The notes under the pieces were generated by a model. That model was not told the origin of the DNA and made no database searches. It saw only the letters and a program-made list of their open reading frames with translations. Made by a program: the position numbers and the translations under genes. A stretch of DNA of 64,000 nucleotides from NCBI GenBank assembly GCA_021443545.1, contig JABUTU010000022.1, forward strand, positions 1-64,000, written 5' to 3'. This document shows, one piece after another, positions 55,546 to 62,947 of the stretch (within the stretch, counting starts at the first letter, position 1; every line of letters begins with the position of its first letter). Source of the stretch: Marinilabiliaceae bacterium (GTDB taxonomy: Bacteria; Bacteroidota; Bacteroidia; Bacteroidales; Marinilabiliaceae).

Positions 55546-56058
55546 TTAATCCTCAATAACAGTTGCTTTGAGTTTTGCCTCACCAACCTTAGAAGGGTTG
55601 AGGATTGTAGCAACAACGTCGAACTGCGATAGAGAAGTCTTCTTAAGTTCAGCGTTGATTTTGGCCGTTATTGAAGCACGAGGTATGCTGACCGCAACAC
55701 CCTGCTTAGGAGTAATCTTGATAGATTTCTCGATAGTAGGAACAGTGTTTGGGGCATTCCATGTCTTGCCATCCTCGGATACTGTTCCACCCATGAACTT
55801 CACAAGGGTTTCAGGGTCGAAGTCCATACCTGAGAAAGCGAGAGTCATTTTGCCGAACTTGTTGATGACAACAACTGGGTCGTCAACCTCTTCGGCATAA
55901 ATCTCAGTCACATTGTTATCCTCCTGAGAGAGGACACACGAGTCTTCTGTACAGAGGCAAAGCTGCGAGAGGTTTGTACCCATACCGCCATCCTCTGCAA
56001 TGTCGCCAATCTCTATCTTAGAGAGACCGAACATATACAATGGTTTTGATAGTGCCAT
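55546..56058 (-). CDS. major tail (tube) protein
   Basis: 170 residues, beta-rich, N-terminus ALSKPLYMFGLSKIEIGDIAED, with VTEIYAEEVDDPVVV and a conserved 'MTLAFSGMDFDPETLVKFMGG' segment. This pattern and the location between connector genes and chaperone indicate the tail tube subunit of a non-contractile tail; I see no sheath gene. Confidence 0.8.
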   Translation of the reverse strand: MALSKPLYMFGLSKIEIGDIAEDGGMGTNLSQLCLCTEDSCVLSQEDNNVTEIYAEEVDDPVVVINKFGKMTLAFSGMDFDPETLVKFMGGTVSEDGKTWNAPNTVPTIEKSIKITPKQGVAVSIPRASITAKINAELKKTSLSQFDVVATILNPSKVGEAKLKATVIED

Positions 56059-56070
56059 GATGTTTAACTA

Positions 56071-56517
56071 TTACTGGTTAATTGGTATTTGAGGAGCTAT
56101 AACCCATGATATGCGTATTCCAGCATAATGCTGACTCATAGTATCCTCTGCAATGATATTAGGAGGAGATGGGAGCAGAGATATTCCACTTGGAGTTGTA
56201 GCATTCTCAATGAGAGAAAGAATCTGACGTGAAAGCGATTCAAGACGTTGCGTATTTGCAATCTTAACAGATGTCTTGTTGACCTTCGCCATTATATCAG
56301 GTACGAATATCAGAACGTTGGATGTGGCACGCTGAGGTGTAGCATTTGTTACATCTATCGTGTTGATGACAATATCTTCAAGTGTTGAATTAACAGGTCT
56401 ATTTTCGTCAATATATATCTTACCAGTGATGCTTATGCCAGCGTCGCTGATGATGTTATACATGAGTTGATTTGTATCGAATTTCGTATACATAAGACTT
56501 GTCGTTAGTTCACCCAT
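56071..56517 (-). CDS. tail completion/terminator-like protein
   Basis: 148 residues. Alternating strands and helices with NTLEDIVINTIDVTNATPQ.. and a helix near IANTQRLESLSRQILSLIE. No family recognised by motif; its place directly before the tail tube gene suggests the tail terminator or a tail completion protein. It overlaps the gene before it by 13 bp. Confidence 0.55.
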   Translation of the reverse strand: MGELTTSLMYTKFDTNQLMYNIISDAGISITGKIYIDENRPVNSTLEDIVINTIDVTNATPQRATSNVLIFVPDIMAKVNKTSVKIANTQRLESLSRQILSLIENATTPSGISLLPSPPNIIAEDTMSQHYAGIRISWVIAPQIPINQ

Positions 56518-56882
56518 ATCCTGGTATGGAATGATTCAACATCACATTTGAGAATTGTTCCCCTGATAAGAAGTTCTCCACTCTTCTGCATCTCCATAAG
56601 AGTCTCTTCTGAAGAATCGACTAATACATCCGAACTCCTTAGAACTATCACTTCCTCTCCTTCTGGTATGTATGTAATAACAGGTGCATATACAATACCG
56701 CTGAACGTAATGGCCTTAACTCCATCAATAGATATAGTATTTCCTTTACCATTCGGTTCGTACCTACATTCAGATTTACGCACCCACGACCCATCAGACG
56801 GCATCCATTCACCATTTAAGTAGATAGCATCAGCTGACTGATGAACAAATAATCTGTTGTTGTATTGCTCGGGTGTTACCAT
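56505..56882 (-). CDS. head-tail joining region protein
   Basis: 125 residues, beta-rich (SDGSWVRKSECRYEPNGKG.., SGIVYAPVITYIPEGEEVIVL). This resembles the small head-closure/stopper proteins of siphophages in order and size. Its ATG overlaps the TGG-TAA end of the preceding (broken) gene, which supports the extended reading of that gene. Confidence 0.55.
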   Translation of the reverse strand: MVTPEQYNNRLFVHQSADAIYLNGEWMPSDGSWVRKSECRYEPNGKGNTISIDGVKAITFSGIVYAPVITYIPEGEEVIVLRSSDVLVDSSEETLMEMQKSGELLIRGTILKCDVESFHTRIWVN

Positions 56883-57184
56883 CGTGGCCGTGAATGAACT
56901 TGAGGTTTTGTGATGCTCTTAATGCCGAGTTCGTTGCACATTGTATTGTACCACTTGTTCACGGCATCGTAGTTCCATGAGAGTTAATAACCGCCTTGCG
57001 TGACATTAGCCATAGGTAGTAACGTTGCAAATTCATTGCACATAGCAATCTTTGCAGTGCGTACATCTACATCTGCATCTGGTTCGGGGATTAGTGTCTG
57101 CTGGTCGACGAGAAGCAGAGTAATATCCGACTCAGAAGCGTTGAGCTTCTTACACTGAAGTGTTATATACTCTCTGTAGGTCAT
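56876..57184 (-). pseudogene. connector/adaptor gene interrupted by an in-frame TAA
   Basis: The frame starts at ATG 57184 and gives 66 residues (MTYREYITLQCKKLNASESD.., ending MANVTQGGY). A TAA at 56984-56986 follows. The same frame then stays open for 35 more codons with protein-like sequence (SWNYDAVNKWYNTMCNELG.., ending PQVHSRPRW) and stops at 56876-56878, overlapping the next start codon. Related Bacteroidota phage proteins, as I recall them, read GGY followed by a small residue and SWN without a stop. One base change (for example TCA to TAA) would explain it. Function: presumably a head-tail adaptor. Confidence 0.75.
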
Positions 57185-57233
57185 TGTGATTCGGATTAAG
57201 AGGGACAGAGATTAACTCCATCCCTCATTGTGA

Positions 57234-58322
57234 TTAGGCGATTGTCCAAGATGTTGATGAGATGTCGAGCAGGTAGCTGCGCTGAGCAGATGTCCAGCAT
57301 GGGAATGCATTAGCAATACCCATTGTAACCTCTTCAATTGGCTCATCAAGAGAGAACTTCTTGATTAGGACAGCGTTGTTCATAGCCATGATGGCAGCTG
57401 TACCAGTCATGTCCATATCGATAGGACGCTTCCAGTATGTCTCGCCAAGTTGCTGAGACTCTGAGAACATAACAGAATTTGTCACGAACGGATTACCCGA
57501 CACCTGAGACTTGTCAGCGAGTTCGATGGTAAGGTCCTGATTAATGACAATAATCTGCAATCCATAGAGATCAGCACGGCTGCGGAGCATGTTGTTAACC
57601 TCCTCGAGAGAAGGAGTATGCTGAATACCGAGAGCATTAGCAGCGAACGAAGCACACTGCTTAATGATTTCGTCAGTCTGAGTGAACGTCACGAACGTAT
57701 CAGTGTTCATGAATGCATAGCGGAGGTAGATACCTTTAGCACGCATTGACTTAACAACGTTGCGAATGTCCTTGATTGGAGTTGCCTGACTTGAATTAGT
57801 CCAAGGCACAGCAACACCGCCTTTGTTCTCAACGTTGTAGTCGACAGGAACACTGGTAACTATACCGTTGTTATTCTGAGAGCTGACAGTAACCTTACCG
57901 CGTGAGATAGACTGGAGAGCCATCCACTCGATACGAGCGTTGACGCCAGTGAAGCAGAACTCAGTATCCTCAGCCCAGCGACGAACGAGCTCCGTAGCAC
58001 GACTATCACCAGTAGCGAGCTGGAGAGCAATGTTATACTCAGTGAGCTCATTCTCGTCCATTGTGCGTTTGATGGCAATCTTAGGAATATCACCCTGGAG
58101 GCGCTTGATAGCCTCTCTTGTCTTGGTGTCGATAGAAGCACCGCGAGCAACGATGTCGGCAGCTACACGGAGACCGTATTGCGCAGTTAGAGCCTTGAAG
58201 GTGAGAGTATAGTTCTCTCTGTAAGGCATGATGGTTGGCACATAGAAATCATTGTACTGATAGCTATGTACGACGGCTTGCATATCTTTCTCTGTCAAGC
58301 CAATCATTCTTGATGGTAACAT
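57234..58322 (-). CDS. major capsid protein, lambda gpE-like
   Basis: 362 residues with HK97-fold major capsid features of the E family: VVHSYQYNDFYVPTIMPYRENYTLTFKAL at the N-terminus, a long helix (KTREAIKRLQGDIPKIAIKRTMDENELTEYN), and P-domain strands. It follows a decoration protein gene as in lambda (D then E). It builds the icosahedral shell. Confidence 0.88.
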   Translation of the reverse strand: MLPSRMIGLTEKDMQAVVHSYQYNDFYVPTIMPYRENYTLTFKALTAQYGLRVAADIVARGASIDTKTREAIKRLQGDIPKIAIKRTMDENELTEYNIALQLATGDSRATELVRRWAEDTEFCFTGVNARIEWMALQSISRGKVTVSSQNNNGIVTSVPVDYNVENKGGVAVPWTNSSQATPIKDIRNVVKSMRAKGIYLRYAFMNTDTFVTFTQTDEIIKQCASFAANALGIQHTPSLEEVNNMLRSRADLYGLQIIVINQDLTIELADKSQVSGNPFVTNSVMFSESQQLGETYWKRPIDMDMTGTAAIMAMNNAVLIKKFSLDEPIEEVTMGIANAFPCWTSAQRSYLLDISSTSWTIA

Positions 58323-58341
58323 AATTAATTGGTTTTAGAGA

Positions 58342-58920
58342 TTAGATGAATATGATACCCTTTAGAGCAGCCTTCACAGAGTCGGGTGCTGATGGGATGA
58401 GAGCTTCATGAACCTGTCCGATTGTCACTACGTTGACATCGTTGTTCATGGCAGCGTTAACCTCGTAGGCTTCACCTGTAAGGCCAACAGGAGTATACTT
58501 AAACGCTGATGCGCTTGCTGCTTCCTGCTTAGCCTCGATGATGCCATCTCCTACCGCGAGAGAGACACCTAAGGTTGTACCTACTGTGATATCATCTGAT
58601 GTCGAATCAGATGCGTTTGTTGCAATTGCAGTGATTGGGTAAGCCTTGCCAGCTGTCTTTGCCATGATGACATCACCCACTCTAAAGTGATGGCCTTTGG
58701 CAACAACGTATGTTGTAGCTGATGAGGAAGCTGGAGCAGTGAGTTTAGCCGTCTTGATCACATGGAACAAATCGTCTGAACCCTTACCTACAGCAGTACC
58801 TTCAGCAACAACAGAACCACCCAGCTCTGACATCTGTAGAGACACTCCGTTTGAAATGTCTGCTAACTTGTGAGTGAAGGCTCTTTTAACCTTCACATCA
58901 GAAGAAAATGAAAGATTCAT
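58342..58920 (-). CDS. head decoration-like protein
   Basis: 192 residues, small beta-rich protein with a central hydroxyl-rich repeat region (KLTAPASSSATTYVVAKGHHFRVGDVIMAK). Its place between scaffold-like and major capsid genes fits a decoration/head stabilising protein. Family membership could not be shown by motif alone. Confidence 0.55.
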   Translation of the reverse strand: MNLSFSSDVKVKRAFTHKLADISNGVSLQMSELGGSVVAEGTAVGKGSDDLFHVIKTAKLTAPASSSATTYVVAKGHHFRVGDVIMAKTAGKAYPITAIATNASDSTSDDITVGTTLGVSLAVGDGIIEAKQEAASASAFKYTPVGLTGEAYEVNAAMNNDVNVVTIGQVHEALIPSAPDSVKAALKGIIFI

Positions 58921-58946
58921 GGTTACTACGGTTAAAGATTAATCGG

Positions 58947-59657
58947 TTATAGTTCTCGCCCTTTGACAACTACAGTTCCCTTGCCTTGCTGGTCTTTGAG
59001 AAAATTGGCAACCGCAGAGGAGACGCCGTCAGAATTGCGAGGTAATTTTGGCATTCCAAAAGCATCAAGTTGCTCGGCTTTGTTAGCTGCTCGCATCTCT
59101 GTTGCTTTAGTTTGCTGGTCCTGAAGATAGTTTTGAAACTCCGTATCATCTTTGAACTGACGTCCGCTGAAACCATCAAGAACAGCCTCCTTGTATTGAG
59201 GAGCTACCTCCTTAAGAATAGCCTCTACCTGAGCACGTCTTGCATCGTTTACCCCCTTAAGCTTCATCGCATTGATTTCATCAGCGAAGGGCTTTACGGC
59301 ATCTGCGAGCATCGACTTGAACTGTTCCATCGTCAGAGATGTTGGATCTACTGGTTTTGGAGTGTCAGCGTGCTTTGATGGTTCTGGTTTCGGTTGGGTC
59401 TTATCGACAAATGAGTATGTCTCTCTAAGCTTCTCCTCTCTCGTTTGTGCTGCGCGAGTATTCTCAGCGTCAACGACAGAACGATAAGAGCGGATTGCAC
59501 TATCAACTGCCTCTTCTGTCAATGCGTCAATAATTGGTTGGAGTTGTTCCTGGCTCTGTGCTACCATTGCGAGGTTACTTGCAATGTTCATCAAGCCATC
59601 CTTACGCTTGCCTTGGAATTTCTTTTCAAGTAAAGCTAATACTTCTTCTATTTTCAT
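58947..59657 (-). CDS. capsid scaffold-like protein
   Basis: 236 residues from ATG 59657 (MKIEEVLALLEKKFQGKRKD). The protein is charged, helical and proline-containing in the middle (KPEPSKHADTPKPVDP), like phage scaffold proteins (GP20 type). It has a helical C-terminal part. Position before decoration and capsid genes agrees. The in-frame ATG at 59720 adds a hydrophobic 21-residue stretch without sense and is not used. Confidence 0.65.
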   Translation of the reverse strand: MKIEEVLALLEKKFQGKRKDGLMNIASNLAMVAQSQEQLQPIIDALTEEAVDSAIRSYRSVVDAENTRAAQTREEKLRETYSFVDKTQPKPEPSKHADTPKPVDPTSLTMEQFKSMLADAVKPFADEINAMKLKGVNDARRAQVEAILKEVAPQYKEAVLDGFSGRQFKDDTEFQNYLQDQQTKATEMRAANKAEQLDAFGMPKLPRNSDGVSSAVANFLKDQQGKGTVVVKGREL

Positions 59658-59795
59658 TCGGTTAGTAATTGTTTGAGCAATATTACTAATATAATTCAGC
59701 AGTGTTATCTCATTTAACACTAAACTTCGGTTACTCTTTGGTTACTTTTGGGGAAAGATAGGAGAAGTGATTATCATTGCACAGTTTACTTTTAG

Positions 59796-59826
59796 TTGCA
59801 TTTTTAATGCCTGAAAAGTAACTTTG
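59796..59826 (+). promoter_or_regulatory. promoter of the plus-strand gene at 59878
   Basis: TTG at 59796-59798, 20 nt, TAACTTTG at 59819-59826: consensus Bacteroidota promoter, leader about 45 nt. It faces against the late operon, so the gene can be expressed in the lysogen. The rest of 59658-59877 shows nothing else. Confidence 0.6.
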
Positions 59827-59877
59827 TGATGTTGATTCCGTAGTGTATTACAAAATCAAGCAACGGAGGACAGAGAT

Positions 59878-60126
59878 ATGGAAGAGAAAATACAGAAAGA
59901 AATAGAGATGCTGAAGGAGTATTTTAAGGATACTCCCTATGATGAATTTAGTTTGTATATAACTTTAAATGGCGTTAATATCTATCTTGTTAAGTATTCA
60001 AAAGCACCAAAAGGCAAATATGGAGGAGCTTTTATGGGTTACTTTAGAAATGGTGATACTATTCCCATAAAATTGACAATAGAAGAACAAGTTAACGCAT
60101 ACAACGTTAGGTATGGTAAGGTATAA
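59878..60126 (+). CDS. small acidic protein, candidate immunity protein
   Basis: 82 residues of unknown family (EIEMLKEYFKDTPYDEFSLYITLNG.., NAYNVRYGKV). It is the only plus-strand gene in the head region and has its own promoter. It converges on the toxin-like C-terminus of the minor head protein, overlapping its 3' end by 20 bp. It shares the high A+T content of that toxin segment. A cognate immunity protein, kept on during lysogeny, is the simplest explanation; a moron of other function is possible. Confidence 0.55.
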   Translation: MEEKIQKEIEMLKEYFKDTPYDEFSLYITLNGVNIYLVKYSKAPKGKYGGAFMGYFRNGDTIPIKLTIEEQVNAYNVRYGKV

Positions 60127-61945
60127 CTAATGATTTTACTATTTCTGTATTTATTAGCAAGTTATCAACTCTAAGTAATTCTATTTGATCATTTAAGTCA
60201 ACACATGTTATTAATTGCTTCGGAGTTATAAAAGATGAATCTTGAGGGTCATATGCTATCAAACCTTTATTTGTCCTCTCAATAACCATGATGTGTCCCT
60301 CTCCCGATATTTTATTTGTATACCCGAATTGGTATTGTGTACCTAATTTGCTTGTTTGTTTATCAAGCATCTGATATAATTCAAATTCAGAATATTTTCG
60401 TATAATGTCACCATTTTTATCATAGTTCTTCCAACTATACTGAACACTATTCCCATTTTTATCAAGCCATGATAACTTAGTATTTGCTCCTATTTTGTAA
60501 TTCCAATCATTAGGATTGTCCGAGTAGCCATTAGCATACACATTTAATCCCTGTCGTCTTAAAACATATGCAATATTGCAATTTGTACAATTGTTTGAAG
60601 TTGCATAGTTCTTTGCTGAATAATAAGGGTTAGCCCTGCCATTGTTCGCTTGTTCAAAGGTCATGGGTTCTCCTCTTTTGATTCCTAACACAGAAGCTAA
60701 TTCGTCAAGTTTCTCGGCTTGTTTGGGTGTAACAGAATTGATAACGAAATATGATGGGTCTTGCATTAGTTCATACCCCATCTTATTAGCCGTGCGACTA
60801 CCACCACCATTTTTTACATGTGTTTCTCTTGTTATATCAAAATCTATATATGGCTCAGCCCAGTAAGGCACACTCTTAGCCTTTTCAAGTCTCTCTGCAT
60901 TCTCACTCATCCACGCCTTAAAGTTATCAGGCATCTCCGTGATGTCCTTTCCTACCTTCACAGCGTTGACATCCTTTCCCTCCTTGCGAGCCTTACTTCT
61001 CTGCCTCATGAGCTCAGTGAGGTCGTCGGTCTTGATGGTAATGGGAATCATCACGCAGCGGCATTGTGGGTGCCATCCAGTCCACATGAAATCCTTTGGA
61101 TATTCACCAGCAAGCTCATCACAGATGTCGTGATACTGATAGTTGACCATGCCGTTAGGCTTCATACACGTATGGTTATTGGAGAGCCTTATCTCATATC
61201 CTTTGATGAGAGGGTTATCCTGGTATGACTCCCATTCTGCTGCACGATAAGCGTTGTTGACTTCTGTACGAGCCAGACGCATCGCATTCTTATATGAACT
61301 ACGATAGACACCACTACCAGGATGATAGTTCTTAGCTGCCTCTGAGAGTTCAAGAAGACCAGTCTTCTTATTGCGTACTCTACGATATATCGACTCAGGG
61401 TCCTTCAGCAGATGTCTCACGTCGCGGCTTAGTTCATCAGCTGATGCACCCCGCAGAATGCCGTTTTGAATGATTACTTCAAGTTCGTTCCTTACTGCCT
61501 GAGCATCACGCCAAACACGGTCGCTAATGGTCATACCTCCACGGACTGCGTTAGAGTATGCACGAGCATTCTTGCCATCAGCACGATGGGACTTGATAAC
61601 ATCTGTGCATATCTGTTGCACATCTGCTTTATTAGAGTTGCCGTAAACGGATGTCACCTGACTGACGACAGCATTTTCACCCTTAGTATAACCAGTCTGT
61701 ACAGCTGACATGATGAGGTTCGAAGCCTTATCAGAATAGTCCTTAAGATAGCTAAGCATAGTGAGCGCAGCCAGCTTATTGCCATCCCATGTAAATGGCT
61801 CTCCGTTCTCTATTGCCTTACGCACATAGGCGATGTTAAGGACTCGTCGGCACGTACTTGAGAAGACGTTACGTAGCGCCTTCTCTAATTGGAGAAGGAT
61901 ATTATTAAGGTCTTTCCTCTGTCTGTTGATGTCTATGTTAGCCAT
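60107..61945 (-). CDS. MuF-type minor head protein with C-terminal papain-fold toxin domain
   Basis: 612 residues. Residues about 1-330 are a phage minor head (Mu gpF-like, PF04233-type) domain: SYKNAMRLARTEVNNAYRAA and the closing motif GWHPQCRCVMIPI. After a linker, residues about 430-600 match the papain-fold toxin 1 (glutamine deamidase, Tox-PL) pattern: N-C453-TN-C456-NIAYVLRRQGLNV, GH551-IMVIE and AYD566PQ give a Cys-His-Asp set. The toxin segment is visibly richer in A+T than the head part. MuF-linked polymorphic toxins are known from temperate phages. The toxin target here is unknown. The domain could be carried in the virion. Confidence 0.82.
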   Translation of the reverse strand: MANIDINRQRKDLNNILLQLEKALRNVFSSTCRRVLNIAYVRKAIENGEPFTWDGNKLAALTMLSYLKDYSDKASNLIMSAVQTGYTKGENAVVSQVTSVYGNSNKADVQQICTDVIKSHRADGKNARAYSNAVRGGMTISDRVWRDAQAVRNELEVIIQNGILRGASADELSRDVRHLLKDPESIYRRVRNKKTGLLELSEAAKNYHPGSGVYRSSYKNAMRLARTEVNNAYRAAEWESYQDNPLIKGYEIRLSNNHTCMKPNGMVNYQYHDICDELAGEYPKDFMWTGWHPQCRCVMIPITIKTDDLTELMRQRSKARKEGKDVNAVKVGKDITEMPDNFKAWMSENAERLEKAKSVPYWAEPYIDFDITRETHVKNGGGSRTANKMGYELMQDPSYFVINSVTPKQAEKLDELASVLGIKRGEPMTFEQANNGRANPYYSAKNYATSNNCTNCNIAYVLRRQGLNVYANGYSDNPNDWNYKIGANTKLSWLDKNGNSVQYSWKNYDKNGDIIRKYSEFELYQMLDKQTSKLGTQYQFGYTNKISGEGHIMVIERTNKGLIAYDPQDSSFITPKQLITCVDLNDQIELLRVDNLLINTEIVKSLVIPYHT

Positions 61946-61949
61946 TGAT

Positions 61950-62396
61950 TTAATCTTCCAATCCTTTAAGCGCCTTGCTTAGGTTCTCCTCAAACTTGTC
62001 TACAAATCCATCCATAGGGCCCGTAATGACGTCATAACCTCTGTTCTCAACGTACAGAGCGTATGGCATACCAGCCACTACGACAGCCGCCACCGTTGCT
62101 CCGTTGCCTTCAAGAGCTTCGTTTGCTGTTTGCTCGCCTTTCTCTCCTCCTTCACCACTGCCAAAGTTAGATGTGTCATTCTGCGAATCGTACAGGTCAC
62201 GAATTTTGTATCCTATGGAAGCACGCAGATTGCCAGTACGGTCCTTATAGGTATCTAAAGAACGAGCCTCAGCAACCGTGTCGATACATGCCAACTGGAG
62301 AGACATGGTGATAGCATCTCTCTTGTCAGCAAGGTCAGCCTCTATGCTCTTCATGAGCTGAGTGACATTTATCTTTGGTTTTAGCGATATTGCCAT
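61950..62396 (-). CDS. HK97 gp10-like / virion morphogenesis protein
   Basis: 148 residues from ATG 62396 (MAISLKPKINVTQLMKSIEADL). The sequence ends with MPYALYVENRGYD, the conserved HK97 gp10-type strand motif, after the SLDTYKDRTGNLRASIGYKI segment typical of tail-completion proteins. Its location in the head module, directly after a membrane protein gene, is atypical. An in-frame ATG at 62423 would overlap the upstream gene by 23 bp and is less likely. Confidence 0.75.
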   Translation of the reverse strand: MAISLKPKINVTQLMKSIEADLADKRDAITMSLQLACIDTVAEARSLDTYKDRTGNLRASIGYKIRDLYDSQNDTSNFGSGEGGEKGEQTANEALEGNGATVAAVVVAGMPYALYVENRGYDVITGPMDGFVDKFEENLSKALKGLED

Positions 62397-62400
62397 CTCT

Positions 62401-62934
62401 CTAAAGCATTGTAAATACGGCAATGTTAAGCACGATTCCTATCGTGCCGAATCCAGCAATCTCAAGCCAGAAGGTCTTACATGACATAAGCGTTTCAGTG
62501 AGTTTGCCCATAGCTATGACTAAAGATACCATCGTGATGAGAACGGGAAGAATAGTATGATACCCGACTGCAAGAAAGCACCAAAGCAGACCGAGGATGG
62601 CAGCACTGACAGCACCTATGACATGAACACTTGATTCCATCTTAGTATCCTTAAACATGGGAGCCGCACCACAAAAGCAAAGAGCCGTAGGACATAAGAA
62701 CCCTACGAATTGCCACCAATGGCCATCGCCGAGTGTAATCATAGGCATAATCATCAGAGAACCAACAGTCCACATGAAGAGAGTGAAAACATACCCAAGC
62801 CCATTTCTCTTTTCATTGTAGAGGTAAAAGGTGTTAGAGATAGATTCTGGTATTCCAAATTGTTTGATTGCTATCGTGATATATGCAATAAATACAATGA
62901 GAGCTGTAAGAGCCATAATCTGTAATGTTTCCAT
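62401..62934 (-). CDS. multispanning membrane protein inside the head operon
   Basis: 177 residues with about five or six hydrophobic helices (LTALIVFIAYITIAI; GYVFTLFMWTVGSLMIMPMI; WWQFVGFLCPTALCFCG; VIGAVSAAILGLLWCFLAVG; PVLITMVSLVIAMG; FGTIGIVLNIAVF). I know no family for it. It lies between portal and gp10-like genes, 4 bp before the latter. It might block superinfection or act in lysis, but nothing in the sequence decides this. Confidence 0.7.
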   Translation of the reverse strand: METLQIMALTALIVFIAYITIAIKQFGIPESISNTFYLYNEKRNGLGYVFTLFMWTVGSLMIMPMITLGDGHWWQFVGFLCPTALCFCGAAPMFKDTKMESSVHVIGAVSAAILGLLWCFLAVGYHTILPVLITMVSLVIAMGKLTETLMSCKTFWLEIAGFGTIGIVLNIAVFTML

Positions 62935-62947
62935 AGTTAGTTCTGTT

